A stretch of 64,000 bases of DNA from Stenocarpella maydis (taxonomy: Eukaryota; Ascomycota; Sordariomycetes; Diaporthales; Diaporthaceae): contig NQMI01000073.1 of the NCBI GenBank assembly GCA_002270565.1, positions 159,549 through 223,548 of the forward strand, in the 5' to 3' direction. Numbering within the stretch: position 1 is the stretch's first letter; every line of letters begins with the position of its first letter. The notes beneath the pieces are model-generated. The model did not search any database and was not told where the DNA came from. It was given only the letters and a program-made list of their open reading frames with translations. The position numbers and the translations under genes were made by a program. Shown here in pieces: positions 1-13,074 of this stretch.

Positions 1-3000
1 GCGGAACGTGAGCCATCTGAGTCGCCAATCAAGCTCTTGACTTGCTGCGAGAACTCGGTAGATGGCTGTTCAGTGAAGACCTTCTGGAACTGCAGCAGGA
101 ACGCCGAGTCGTACTTGAACGAACCCCCCTTCTTTGCCACAGCAGCATTGACAGCTGGGTTAGGGCTGGCGATACCGTTGGGGTACTTGACCTCGTCCTT
201 GACCGTTAGGAACCGAGCAGACTTCAGAGCCTGCATCGCTGCAGTTGGCGGGGCTGGCTCAACGCTGTTCGTCTTGAGTGGCTCGAGTTTCAGGGCCGCG
301 GGCTTGGGCTTGCCTGTAGACTTGGCCGACGACGGCGCTGAGCCTATACCAGAGGTGTCCTTGTTGCTGATGATGGTGAGTCTTGAGGAGTCCTCGCCGC
401 TCTTCTGCGAAGCACTCAGGTCTGAAATCTTCTTTGTCAGGACCTCCGACATGGACTGCGACTGACTACCCTCGGCGGCCAAGCGTTCCTTTTCGCGAGC
501 CTTCTCCTTCTCTTCTTCGAGGCGTTCCATCTCTCGCTCTTGCTCCCTGAGCTTCGCGTCGTTCAACGCGGCGTCCGCGAGGCGTTTCTCTTCCGCCCTC
601 TTCTTTTCGGCCTCCTTCTCGGCCTGCTTCTTGGCTGTGATCTTTGCCTGCTCCTCCTCACGACGCCTGTCTTCCTCTTCCATCTCCCGGATCATCCTCT
701 CCATCTCATCTTCCTGGGTCTCCTGTGTCTTCTCCTCAGCCTTGGCTGCATCGGCCTTCTTCTGTTCCTCTTCCTTGGCCTTGGCCTCCAGCTCTGCCTT
801 GGCTGCCGCTTCTTGCTCTGCCTTAGCGGCCGCTTCTGCTGCCGCCTTGGTCTTCGCTTCTTCCTCGGCTTTAGCTTTGGCTGCCTCCTCAGCTTCCTTG
901 GCATCGGCCTCGGCCTTGGCTTTCGCTATGGCTTCTTCGGCAGACTTGGCCTCCTCGGCAGCTTTCTTCTCGGCCGCTACACGCTCTTCTTCCTTTCTCT
1001 GCGCCTCTTCTTTGGCCTTCGCTTCGGCAGCGGCGGCCTCCTCGTCAGCCTTGGAAGCATCACCCTCCTTGGATTTCTTCACCTGCTCCCGGAACGCGGC
1101 CTTGATCTCCTCAGGCTTGGATGTGGAGAGGCTCTCGGTGCGGCCATGAGAGGCGGGAGTGGTGGGCTTAGGCGGAGGTGTTGGTGTTGACGCGATGACA
1201 GGAGGAGTCCTGGACTGTTGCGTGCTGGGCGCTGGGGACGCCGGGGCCTTGAGGGCGTTGAAGTTGACCACCTCACCTTGGGGGTTCTTGATGGTGATTC
1301 CGGCCTTCTTTGGCTTCACAAAATTTGTGCTGCTTGGGGTTGACGAGCCGGTAGGTGGTTTGGGCTGGGAGCCGTGAGCCTGAGGAGTCCCGGAGACTAC
1401 GATGGGGCCCTGGTTCTGGCCTGTGCTAGAGGCGGGCCGCTCTGACAACTGTGAGTTATTGCGCGACATGGGCTGACCTTGCGGAGGGGCAAATTGTCCA
1501 GTACCGTATTGCATTGGGATGCCACCAGGGGCGGGTGACGACGGAGGATAAATGTTTGGGGGGTGGAAAGGCTGCTGGGGGTATTGAGGCACGCCCATGT
1601 AAGCCCTATTATCGTATGCACCTGGATAAAAGTTCTGTTTTGATGCAGTCAGCATCCGCTCAACACGCTCAAAGCCGCCATTTGGGCCTGGCGAGAGGTC
1701 CAGGCCCTTGTCATTCAAGAGAAGGAGGGGGGAACTGTGCAAAGGCAGTTGCTGGTCAAACGATGGAGTTCGGCCGCGGGGAAGACCGCGGTCAGCCGTC
1801 GAGTCACGACGCTTGCTCATGCGACGGTTTCTTCCGGGGATCTCCTGCATTGCATTTGCAAACGAAGTCTCATGCTGCCGGTGATGAGATGGTCTAGTCT
1901 CTGAATCCCAGCGAGCACCCTTCTTCTTGTGGGGTCTTGAGAATGGGGGGAAGATATCTTGACAGATGGGGAGTTTTACATGTGGGGGGTAGCCGGCCTG
2001 CTGTTGGAAGCCACCCTGTTGTGCGTAGCCGCTCATGGGCGGTGGATATTGTTGGGCGTAGCCCTGCGCGGGAGGGACAGGCATGGCAGCGTTCATGTTC
2101 GGTGTGCCTTGGCCGGGCATAACCGGGGTAAGTGCAGGGCTGCCTCGTGCAGGCTGTGGCGAGTTGTGGTATCCGCCGCCACCCCGGGGGTTGAACTGCT
2201 GTGGAGGCATTCCGCCGCGACCTTGGCCTCTGAAGGACTGGTTCGTGTTGGGGGGAAAGCCCTGGTGGTTTGGGTACTGGTGGTTGTTGTATCCGCCACC
2301 GCGGCCTCCTCGTCCGCCGCCAAATCCCCCTCGAGTCGGAGGTGGCCCATGGTGGCCCATGTCACTGTGCTGAGAGACAGCCGAGTCGCGCCTGGCATGG
2401 AAGCTCATTTGCGACATGGAGTTTGGGCGCCCACCCATACGCTGCAAATTTATCAGCACGTTCCCAATCACTCTGGAGGTACGGTGATGGGGGAGGTCGC
2501 CCTGATGGGGCGACCCTCGAGAGTACTTACATCGCCTTCGTTGGTGAAACTGCCAATCTTAAAGGTGTTCTCTGTGTTCCCAGGCCGTCCACCACTGGTG
2601 ATGCCCTGCGGGATGGGCGAAGGGCTGTGAGCCGGCGAGGGGTTCCGTCCAGTGCCGGGAATGTTGACCGGGGCGGATGCGTTCAGCTGGGGGGTGCTGT
2701 GAGGCATCGCCGGAGAGGCGTCGGCATAGCCGAACTGCAGGCCAGGGGGCTTGTTGCTCACTGCACCTCCGTTGGACAAGTAGCTGGTTGGGCCATTTGC
2801 CGTGATGGTGACGGAGGGCTTGCGGGCATGGTCGCCAGAGCCTCCGTTGAGGTTAGGGGTGGCAGCGACAGTCGGGACGGCGGGGACAGCGGGAGCAACC
2901 GGGGGCCGGCCGTTCAGGTTTGACGACGACGGAGACGGGGCATTCTGAGGAGCGGCGGCCGAGGAGCTCGCAACCGCTGAAGGGTTGGCAGCTCCTACGA

Positions 3001-3121
3001 CCAGGGGCGTCGAGGCGGGCTTCTTGGCGGCACCAGCGGCAGAGGCATAAGAAGTAGCCGTCGAGGCAGCAGTGGTGTTCGGCGCCGGGTTTGTGTTGGG
3101 TTGACTCGCAGCGGAAGTCAT
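1..3121 (-). CDS. Translation initiation factor eIF4G, N-terminal part (gene continues beyond the left edge)
   Basis: Scaffold of the cap-binding complex eIF4F. Start chosen at 3121 (MTSAASQ...), because the fungal family begins this way; an upstream in-frame ATG at 3154 exists. Exon 1 is 3121-2531, intron 2442-2530 (GTAAGT donor, CTGAT branch, TTTGCAG acceptor), then the frame is open to base 1. Seen in order: Ser/Ala/Pro-rich leader with SYASAAGAAKKP; RGG-rich segment (about 2400-2150); Gln/Pro/Tyr segment; a long Lys/Glu/Ala charged helix (about 1080-480); and at 113-93 the eIF4E-binding motif YDSAFLL (Y-x4-L-hydrophobic) followed by QFQ, as in yeast eIF4G. The MIF4G HEAT domain would lie off-window. 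A 345-nt stretch at 1635-1979 has intron-like borders but is in frame without stops, so its status is open (see findings). Confidence 0.9.
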
Positions 3122-6056
3122 ATGTGATACCGGGTCGTCTGGAGACGGTGACACTTGTGATATTGTTCGCGCGATCGTGTGTCGGAGGGTTTAGGTTGGG
3201 TTAGGCTGGGCTGGGTTGGATGTAGATGAAGACGGTAGCAGTCGACAAAAGCCAAGCCTCGATGTGATTGATGGTCGGGTACTGATGGGTGAGGTTGTCG
3301 TTTTGACCTTGGGCGATAGTCAAGAAGAGAAAGGCGCTGCCGTAAACCAGTCGCGAAGTGAATCTGACCGATTAAATCCAGATCAAATCCGACCTGACGG
3401 AGAGTTTGTGGATGAGAAAAGTCCCTGACTTGTTGCGGACGCTGGGTCACAGTCAAGGAGTGAAGTGAAGGCGAGTGGCTGCAAGGGCTGGTTTGCCGTT
3501 GCGAGTCGATTCTGGCCGTGATGGACGACGGCGAAGAGGCGAACGGGATGGGGACCGTGACCGTAAACCGTTGGGCGGATCGGGGATCGCTTGGGTAAGC
3601 CTTTGACCTGTGCTCGATCGCTCGCAATCGAAGGGAGTCGACTGGGACGGCGAGTAGGGACAGGGAGAAATGGAATGCAGCGACTCGACGAGGGAGAGCT
3701 GCAAGACCAAATCAAAAAGGAAAAAAAGATTATCTACCACTACCTGTCCTAGGGATGGAGGTTGGTGGTGATGGAGGGGGGTTTGTTCTGGTTGATGATG
3801 GAGAGGGAGGAAAAAAAAAAAAAAGAGAGAGGAGAGAGGAACTCTGGTCTCAAATTTTTTTCTGCCTTTGAGTTGAGGTGCCATGGGCAGCGCAGGCCAG
3901 AGTCAGAGGCGGCGCACGGCAAAAGCAAACTTACTGCCAGCTTATTTAGCGCAGCCCAGGCGAAAAAGCGCGATAAAAGGCTTTAGGTGGTTATCTCTTT
4001 TTTTGGGCAGGGAAAGCACAAGCCAGTGACTTTGGCATAGGCCCGCAGTGGCGAGGCATGGCTGCTGATTGGATGTTCCCCACGCCGTCTCCACCAACGT
4101 TGGGCAATTTAGATACCACCTGGGATGGTACACAAGCACCATCAAAGCTGCATCAGGTCAATTTCTCACAGCTTCTACAGCACGGTCTTGGGGCCCTGAA
4201 GGCTTGACCTACAGGTGGCCAGACATACTTCTAGGGGGTTTAATATGCTGGACCGCCTGTAACCTGGGTACTACTGTGCAAGTACCTAATAGGTACCTAC
4301 CTGCCTAGAGGTACCTCTAGGTATGTAATTTTTCGATTTCCTTGTCTATTACCGACTGCTTGCACCCCCAGGTCTCCCATACTCGCACGAGCGAGCGCTC
4401 TCGCTCGCACACAAACGGATATCTCTCCTCTGTCTCCAGTCAACCACCAGCCAACAGATGGCCAGTCAATTACTGCAAGAGACTGATTGCTGCCTGTTGA
4501 TACAGCCAGCTAGTCAGTCCACTTACTGCCCATGCCAACAGTGACATCCCAAGTCATCCTCGGTAGAGAGCACACATTTCATCCGTACTGGGCCTCAACT
4601 CATGGGCAACGAGGCTCTGTGGCGCTGTAATAATTGCAAAATATCACCAGGGTTACTCGTCCCCAGAAGGCGCTAGCATGCTTCCCGGCCCGAACATGGT
4701 TTCTCCATGCCCGGCCTAGCTCATGAACATGCCGTGCAGCAGGAAACCGTAGTCTGTCAAAGTATCTATCTTCTAGAGTAAAACCCATGCCTTTGTCTGA
4801 CTTCAACTTCACCTCCCCCCTGCATTGCTTGTACATATTGTCCCTTTGAACCTGCCTGCCATTTTGTGGCGAGGGCAGGGGTTGGTTGGCTGACACAACA
4901 AAACTGTCAAGATAAAAGAAGACATCAATGTGGTCGAGTATGTGTGTCTTAAATTGCACCCGGAGCATCATGTCCCTCTGTTGGCCAACAACAAAGTGGT
5001 GGTGTTGGGGCCACACGCAAAGCTGCTCCAATACCCCTCTTCTTGCGGCCCCCCGGTACGAGTCACACGTGTTGGCCCCATCGTCGGCGCGGGGCATCAT
5101 CAGGTAATGCCTGGCCAACGCACCCGGCAGAATCCTGGGTCCCACCTAAGGCCGTCACCGAAGCCTGCCTCAGTTATCTTTGCCATCGCAACATGTACCA
5201 ATGTTCCCGAGGGAGAATGCTTGGCAATAGGGTTTATACTTCGCCCAACTCAGCTCAAATTACCTAGGGAAATGTGCCCAAACGTTGTATGAGCGACTAA
5301 GTGATACAAAACAGTCACACAGTAGCCACCACGGTCCAGCCAGATAGATCCACGCGTCTGAACATGAAAACTGCCAGAATATGCAGTATGACGACAACGA
5401 CCCCCCAGGGTTACACTACAAGCAGCGCCACAGCCAGAGATTATGTAGTGCGTAACGCAGGTCAGGCAAATACGGAGTAAATCATCAATAAGAGCTTTGC
5501 TCGACACAAATTCCTCGTCGGGGTGCGTTTCCCCCTTCGGACTTAACGCTCGGGGTTAAGCTAGCCTCGTCACCATACGCCGTCACTTGTCAGCTTTGCA
5601 GCAGGGCCCAAAAATAGACCCCCAGCCTGTTCACTCCCTGTCGTACGAGACTGACACATCAGGACGTCCCTGCACTTTGGGGGGTTGCAGCGACTCAAAT
5701 GGCCTCCACTTACTATGCAAATTCCCCTTTCGCATTCAGACTACTCAGGACCAGGCAGGCAGCCGGCAGGCGGGCAGCGCCAAGATAATGGTCATCAGAG
5801 ACGCGAATATCATCTGTCAACCAGCACAGTCGCTCATGCTTGCTCCGAGCTGCGTGGATTATAGCTAATTGCAAGCCCCTGAACTCCGACTCTGCCCTAG
5901 CCGGATCGTGCAGAACAAGGCCTCCTGTTGCCTGAAATCGCCCAGGGCTTCTCATTCCCACTCCCCTTCTCTTGGGCAGACCGGTTCCTTCCATCACTAT
6001 GGCACAGAAGCCAAGGTTTGCCGCCAGAGGGCGCGTCAAAATGAGTCAATCATTGA
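3122..6056. other. Spacer upstream of eIF4G, downstream of Aquarius; no gene supported
   Basis: About 2.9 kb between the eIF4G start and the Aquarius stop, both on the minus strand, so it should hold the eIF4G promoter and 5' leader and the Aquarius 3' end. The stretch 3122-3900 is rich in pyrimidine/purine runs on the eIF4G template (for example an A-run at about 3811-3825) and fits a long 5' untranslated leader. A minus-strand open frame at 4600-5145 (181 codons) shows no recognisable domain and is not called. Short GGTACCT repeats sit at 4277-4322. A stem of 7 bp with a 6-nt loop (CGAGCGA / TCGCTCG) lies at about 4388-4407. Confidence 0.6.
4277..4322. repeat. GGTACCT/CCTAGG-type short repeat cluster
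   Basis: Repeated palindromic pieces of the type AGGTACCT and CTAGAGGTACCTCTAG occur here. The same vocabulary returns at 16491-16524 as CCTAGGTACCTAGG. Such short palindromic sequences are common in intergenic DNA of some Sordariomycetes; a function is not known to me. Confidence 0.5.
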
Positions 6057-9000
6057 TCAGTCCTCTTCGGCCTCAGCTTCTTGCCTGGAGCCCTCTGCGT
6101 CGCCTGCTGCATCCTCTGCTGCCTCCTCCACGTCCTCGTCGTCTTCATCGTGTTCAGGGATCGGCTCGATCTCCTTATTCTGCGCGTCCGTGACCTGTTG
6201 TATCTCTGCGTCCGAAGGCAGGCCCCTCTCTGCTTGCAGCTGCTGGACCTTGGTCATTGTCATTTCAAACACATATTGGCCCAGGTGCTCCACTCCCTCC
6301 ATGGTGGCCTCCCCGGCCACCGTCTCGCCTGCCTCCTCGGCCAATTTTCGCTGTGATGGCCAAAGCTCTCCGGTGACCAGGGTCAACTTGTCTGGCCGCT
6401 GGAGAAGCTGCTCAAAGGCCTCACGGAGCTCAAAGCAGCCCTCAAACACCTCGCGCCGGCCCAAGACATAAAGACCCAACCTCGCTCGCGAAAGAGCCAC
6501 TGTGAGGCGGCGAATGTCACGGAGATAGCCGACCCGCGACGTCCTCGTGAGTGACAGAATAACGTCTGCACGATTTGTCAGTAGCTAGCATAGGCTTTAT
6601 CGGGCTGGTTTCCTTTTGAACTCACAGTCATTTTGTTCGCCCTGGTACTTGTCGACTGTGGTCACAATCTTGGGCAGGCCGAAGATGGGATTCCGGGCAC
6701 ATCGATGGCCAAGAACATCTCTGATCAGTGCCCGCTGGCCAGCGTAGGTCGTGAGGATGCTAATCTTGGAGGCAGGGTACCCGAGAAGTCGCATGTATTG
6801 GTAGATGGCCACGGCGTACTCGGCTTCCCCCAAGTTTTGGATAAAGTGAGACGTCGGCTCGACTTCGCCCTTGCCCTTGTAGTCTGGCACATTGATGAAT
6901 TGGTACTCATACTTGAAACCAGCATTGACCACCAGGTATTCCTCTGCATTCTCAACATGCGGCAAGTTACCCAGGTTGTTGTACCGCCATTGGTAAAGCT
7001 TGGCGATGGATGGGCGGGCCCGTCCCTGTTGATTAAGTGTGATGGCTGGGACGCCTAAACGAATAAGGCGGGAGAACAAAGACTGTTCCAGGTTCGCAAA
7101 TTCACGGAACGCAAGGTTCTGGACGACAGGAGAGTTCTGGAAATGATCGCCGCATAGCACCACACGCTGGAGCGGCATCTGTCCATCCTTGGGCTTCTGC
7201 ATAGCTAATGGGATGAAGTTCTCGATCTCCGTGATCTGGGCCGCCTCCTCCATCACAACATTGTCATAGTGAAAGCCGAGTCGCGCAATTTCTCCCCTCC
7301 TCATCGCAGCGTGCGTTGAGGTCATTGCGACTATGCGCGCCTCGTTCGTGAGGAGATAGTTCGCCTTTTCTCGGTCGCGTCTTAGAATCTCGAAAGGCAG
7401 AGCATCTGCAAGCTCAGAGAATATCTTAGAGATGTGGCGATAGCAGCCGTTGGCGATGTCTAAGACCGAGTCACGGTCTGCATCGGCTGGGAACAGGGGT
7501 TGGGGGGCGTTAGAGAAGTAATGGTGGAAGGGAAATGCCGCCACAATGTCCGCTGTCGAAGCAGTCTCAGATGAGGCTGTTTCAGTGAACTTGGACCACG
7601 CGGGCTGGATGTAGACAGAGTTGAAGTAGCCGGCCGTCTCTGACGAATTGCCGTGGGCTCCTGGGGCTCCGATACTGGCAGCCAGGCGGGTCACTTCCCG
7701 GAGGTACCTGTTGCGGTTCTCGAGGAAAGACTCGACTCGCCCGTGCTTGCTGAAGTTGCCCTCCGTCCCGAGGTCTTCCTCGCCGTGTCCCAGACGAAGC
7801 AAGTGACGCTCATCAATATCAAGTGCCACTATTTTTGCGAACAACTGATTCAAGGCCTGGTTGCTGTGCGCTATGAGAAGTGTTCTTTGCTGGGGGAAAT
7901 TGTGGTAGATATTGTTGATGATTTGAGTTGCGACGTCGGTCTTGCCCGTCCCCGGCGGGCCCACGACAACGGTAAGCCCAGGCTGCGTACCGGATATGAT
8001 GGCCTCAATCTGAGCAGGAGTGAATCGTACGGAATTCAGCTTCGGGGCATCCACTGGGTACGGCCCGTTGTTTGGAGGCTTATAAGTTGAGACCTTGACA
8101 GTTTCGACGTCAGCTAGTAGGGCTGGTTCCGCATCTCTGCGCCTCTTTTTCGAGGGCTTGGACGGTGGCTGCTCTGCAGGTCGCTCCACGGTCTCCAGCA
8201 CATACGGCGGGCCAAAGCTACCAGTAACGTCATCACCAGGCTCGATAATCTTGCCTGGCATGCTTTCTATCAGGTGTTGCCAGTCGAGGAATGTGTCTCG
8301 GTAGTCAATAGTCTTGAGGCGGTTCGGTAATTGCTTGTACGAAGCACCGGCTGGGTCGCCATATCCGAGGAACACTTCATGTAGCCATGACGCCAATGGG
8401 ACCTCTGACAGTGTCAGGTTCTTGATCGACTCCAGCACAGGCTTGAAGTTGTTCTCCCGGCCGCTCCTGCGCATGACAAGGTTGATGCTCTCATAGACGT
8501 CAGGCTTGCCAGCGGATGCCCTTTGCTGATCGGATTTGAACATTTCCGCATCCAGCTTGAGCTGAATCTTCCTCACCGGGCTCCGAGAATGGCCATCAAA
8601 GTAGGCGGAGGCGTCTCTAATCGCGCGGCCCTTGTCATCGAGAATTTGAATGATTTCACCACATCGTACAGATCGGAGGCCCAGCTTTTCGGTCTCCGTC
8701 GCCTCAAGCGACTTCTTCGATTTTGGAGCTTCAACCGCCAGTAGGAATACGACATCATCGGGTCGCAATGCCTCCCACTCACGACGGACGTTATCCGCAA
8801 GCTGGCGAACATCGATGACTATTTCCGCACGCACCATAGCAGGCTTGTCATCGCCCACCAGTGCAGGCATAACTTCCAGAATCGATGGCTTGGAAATCGG
8901 AAGGGCCATCTTCGAGAATCCCGGAAATGCCACTTCGCCAGACCTCCCAGTCTCTGGCCTCAATCTCCGCAGGACATCTTCAATATCTCGCCGAATGCCA

Positions 9001-10571
9001 TAGAACGACTCGCACCTGTAGAGTATGAACGATCTCCAAAGGAAGTCACCTACAGACAGATACTGCAAATTTAGCTTCGGTATTGCCAAAGGATGTGATC
9101 CATCGTAGGAGTCCGTCCTGAGGAGGCTCTGTTCGAATAGGCTTTCTTCAGTCGGCAAGATATTCATATCACGGGCGGTTTCCTGGAACGTTTTGCGTCT
9201 CTCAAAGGTAGAAGATAGCACCTCGAGCAAGAACTTGCGATCCACAGTCAATCCTGTTGATTCTGGGTAACTCGTTCGCAAGTCGAGTAGGGCTGATAGT
9301 TGCAGTATCTCCTCGTCGGTAAGAGGTGCAAGGAGGCCCTGGAGCTCCCTTCTCTCGTCAATCGAGGCGTAATTTGAAAGGGCCAGGACTGTCAACTTTT
9401 CCTTGAAGTGTTTTAGGGCTGTCCTCTGTAACTTTGCGAGGCGGGCACAGTGCCGTTCGTATGCCTGAGTCCTGCCTTGCTGAGCCCCTGTCTGGTCATC
9501 GATTGTGAAGTGTGTGTAGTGAGAGAGTAGGGCGACAAGATCGCGCAGAAGCCCATTGTCCTCGTCGTTGAAGGTCGGCGACAAAGCCGCTGCTGGGAGG
9601 ATGTGTAGATCTTGCAACAAGAAGTTGACGTACCGCCGGGTCGGCAATTGGCTCTGGAGGTCGGAGAGGAACTCTGTGAATCTTTCGCAATATAACACAT
9701 CATCCTTGGAAGCGTTGCTGGAGTAGAGCATGCTCAGGAAGTCCAGGGCAAGGGTGTATAGCCAGGACCTGTCGAACCGCAACCGAGCCTTGGTTGGCTC
9801 GTCCGCAGAATCGTATCTCTTCGCCGATGCCCTCCAAGCCTTGCGCAATTGGTTGTGCTCGTTCAATTTATCGTCCCGTTTCTTCTCTGTCGACAAGTTG
9901 TGCCACATGGATATCGATACTAATGGAGCACACTCCTTTCGAACGATTGCATAGTCCAAACTCTGGAAGGCATGAATAACAAAGGAGAGAATATGGGTTC
10001 GGACAGTGATTGGCAGTGAACGGTCGAGGTTCATGGAGAGTATCCGCCGGAATAAGGCTGAGAAATCGTCCGGCCGTTCCTCGAAGATACCTGCAGGACC
10101 CAGTCAGCAAGGCTCCGACTCCACAACCACCGTCCTTGGATGGCATGTCATACGTACTCCATGTCTGTAGCCTCTCCCTCCGTTTCGCATTAGTAATCAG
10201 CACGATGAGGAGGACATGGTGGTTCGAGGCTGCATCGCTATATCCGGGCCAGAGATAACTGCATCGCCGCGTTAGCATCGAGACAATACTTGGCCTAGGC
10301 AGAAGCCTCACCTCTCCAGGAGCTGCAGGCTTTCGAGCTCCACGAGAGCTGCCGGTGGGAACTTTTCCTTCTCCAGAGGGTCCCATATATCCCGTTTCAG
10401 CACATCATTCTTGACCTTCACTTTCGTTGACCTCTTGGATGACTTCAACCAGTGTTGTTTCGCGACCCGTGCAAACTCGGATCCTTCCTCTGCAACCGGC
10501 TCCGCAACCTCTGGGGCAGCCGCTTGTGGTTTCTTCGCAGTGCTCTTCTTCTGTCTCTTTGCTGGGGGCAT
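6057..10571 (-). CDS. Aquarius/Cwf11 intron-binding spliceosomal SF1 helicase
   Basis: Four exons read out cleanly: 10571-10312, 10258-10158, 10090-6626 and 6565-6057, giving about 1,444 aa. Introns are 53, 67 and 60 bp with normal borders. The N-terminus is basic (MPPAKRQKKSTAKK), followed by a long ARM-like helical region. The C-terminal third is an SF1/Upf1-like helicase: Walker A GPPGTGKT near residue 830, EEAAQITEIENF as motif II near 1065, LCGDHFQNSPVV (III), and near the last splice site VTTVDKYQGEQND (V) then TVALSRARLGLYVLG (VI). An acidic tail (EHDEDDEDVEEAAED) ends the protein. In human and S. pombe the orthologue (AQR/Cwf11) binds intron RNA upstream of the branch site within the spliceosome. 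It is divergent from THO1 with a 459 bp shared upstream region. Confidence 0.93.
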
Positions 10572-11030
10572 GATGGCGGGTGTTGGGCGGCAGAGTCCGT
10601 CACTGCGTCGCGTTGCTGTTTAGCGGGGACGCGACAGGCACGTTAGGAAATTTTGTTAATGGGCTGCGGCAACAGAAAGCTTTCAGCCTTGCGTCACTAG
10701 TGGACCCATTCCCCGTGCGCGATAAGGAGCTCGGGCCAAGCAGAACCGTAGCCCTTGTCCTTGTCCGTTGTTACAACCTTTACTTGACGATCCCTAAGCT
10801 CATCACCACCTCAACAAAGACGCCCCCACCCCCTAGACTCTCGTTATTTTGACGTCCGTGACGCATTTGGAGGGGCAAATCGACCAAAACTGGTCCTCAT
10901 ACTTCGACTCGGTACAACAATCGGTCTCATATTGAAGCAGCAAATAAACATCTAGGACCGGTCGCGCTTCCGCGGCGCAAGTTACTTCTGCGCTCCCTCC
11001 CCTCCTCTCCTGCTCGATTAACAGCCCAAG
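10572..11030. promoter_or_regulatory. Shared divergent upstream region of Aquarius (minus) and THO1 (plus)
   Basis: The two start codons are 459 bp apart and face away from one another, so this is the only upstream DNA the pair can share closely. Pyrimidine-rich stretches flank the THO1 start (around 10985-11025). No TATA-like or named factor site is clear enough to mark. Confidence 0.6.
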
Positions 11031-13074
11031 ATGCCTTCGCTTGAAGTAGACGACTATGGCGTGACACCAGTAACCGCGGTCGTCACTTTCTTCGAGGAAT
11101 CTCTGGCTTCCGCGAGCACGATCAAACCGACGTCTGCGATAGATCCTCCGCTGGAAGAAGCCGACCTAGAAGGCCTTCTTGCCCGGTTGCCCACGACGTC
11201 GCATGCCGGTGAATCACAAGACATTGCGGCGTCGCGCCAGGAACGACATCATAGATTTGCCGTCATTGAGACCGCCGCCCGCGGCATTCTCAGCAACCTG
11301 ATCGTACGTGGTCCATCCACTTTACTACGCAACACACGAGTCAGCTGACCTCCTTCAGGCCCAGGTACCTATCGAATCAGACGAATTCGTCAAGATTTGG
11401 AACCTGTTCGACATACTCCAGTGCCTTTCAGACCGTGGCCAATGCGACCCGGCTCTGCTCGTATGGCTCCTCGAGGATCTGCTCGACAGCCAGACCATTC
11501 CGGGATGCCGTAAGATCTTTGATTACCTCGAGTCGCGAAGGCAACGCATCATATCGAAGAATTTCAACGAGAAGAAGCTCATCATATTGAGAAGCTGCAA
11601 TGAGTTGCTGCGCCGCCTCTCGCGAGCTGAAGACACGTCTTTCTCCGGACGCGTCTTCATCTTCCTCTTCCAGAGCTTCCCACTTGGCGACAAGAGCTCG
11701 GTCAACCTCAGGGGCGAATACCATACTCAAAATGTCACTATATATGATCAAGACGCCTCAAAACCCGATGCCGCCGAGGACAAAATGGATGTCGACTCGG
11801 ATGCAACCCTTGCTAAAGACGTGGAGCGGTCGGGGCCAGGCAAGGCCGTGTCTTTTAGCGACAAGAAAGAAGCTGCACTCGATAAGCCGCTAGATACTGA
11901 TGCACTTTACCCGGTGTTCTGGTCCCTGCAGGAGAGCTTCAACCAGCCCAAGAGGCTCTTCTCGCCCGATCACTTGAACCAGTTCAAGACCTCGCTACAG
12001 GCCACCATGGCGGCATTCAAAGCGAGACCAGTGCAGCAAGAGCCAAAATCCTCAAAGCAGGCTGAGGACAGCAAGCGCGGGCTGAAGAGAAAGAGGAGCT
12101 CCGAGGTTGACGCGATCATGGATTCCTTCAACCCGAAATATTTGACAAGCCGTGACCTGTTCGAGCTTGAGGTAAGAAGATCTGCAGAGTCAGAGCTACC
12201 ACAACCTCGCTGACGTACAACACAGATCGGTGACTTGTCGTTGAGGAGATATGTCCTCTTCCAGGCACTCATCATTATGGACTTCTTGCTGTCGCTGTCT
12301 CCGAAGGCCAAGGAGGAGTTGTCATCGATACCAGCAGTCAACAAATCCGTGGCTTACTTGGATCAAACTATCAGTGATGAGGACATCAAATGGGCCACAG
12401 CAATGAAAGCGGACATATCGAAGTATCTGCTGAGCACGACCCCTGACGGTCCCTTCTTCCTGAGGCTCGTGGAAACGGTGCTCATCCGAGATAAGAACTG
12501 GGTCAGGTGGAAGATCGAGAATTGCCCACCTATTGAGCTGCCGGCCGTGACGCCTCAGGAATGGGCTGCGGCTATGAGGAGTGCGAAGAATCAGGCGACG
12601 AACAAGAGGATACGAAGGGAGGCTGTTGGCTCGCTGTCGCTCGACTTTTTGAGTGACGAGCAGGACGCCAACGCGGTAGAGAAGCTGAAGGACCCAAAGA
12701 GGTATCAGCTCCCGGAGCTCGGAACCTTTAGGAACAAGATCCAGGAGGACGACCTTGAGATCGAGATGCCGATCTCCAACGACTCCAAGGCAGCGGCCAT
12801 CGAAGGCAAAGCGAGCAAGACCTGGAGGGCCCTGCGGATCGCGAGCAGGTCGAAGCTGGCGCTGTTCGACCAGATCGACTCGTACGAAGACATCAATGTT
12901 CTCTTTGAGCAGAAGATAACAGACGACGGGGAGGAGGAAGCCCACGAGAATGGAGACGCGCTGGACGTCGACCAAGCCATGGGTGAGGTGAACGAGCAGG
13001 GATCTGGACCTATCCAGGAAAATGGCAACAATGAAGCCACAACTGTGACTATTGAAGCGACAGCGGCTAAGTAG
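11031..13074 (+). CDS. THO complex subunit 1 (THOC1/Hpr1-like)
   Basis: THO couples transcription elongation to mRNP packaging and export and limits R-loops. Exons 11031-11303, 11359-12171 and 12226-13074 join in phase 0 to give 644 aa; both introns are 54-55 bp. Family signatures are visible: VKIWNLFDILQCLSDRGQCD early, then LIILRSCNELLRRLSRAEDT and FSGRVFIFLFQSFPLGDKS, the most conserved block of THOC1, followed by VNLRGEYHTQNVTIYD. After a charged linker comes IGDLSLRRYVLFQALIIMDF and then DKNWVRWKIENCPPIE. The tail is acidic. No C-terminal death domain, as found in animal THOC1, is apparent. It is divergent from the Aquarius gene. Confidence 0.93.

Noticed and set aside
540..1190. Leu/Gly-rich plus-strand frames resembling membrane proteins
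   Set aside because: They are the antisense reading of the Lys/Glu/Ala-rich segment of eIF4G.
4600..5145. 181-codon minus-strand open frame in the eIF4G/Aquarius spacer
   Set aside because: No domain, no signal peptide, no matching exons; composition like non-coding spacer.
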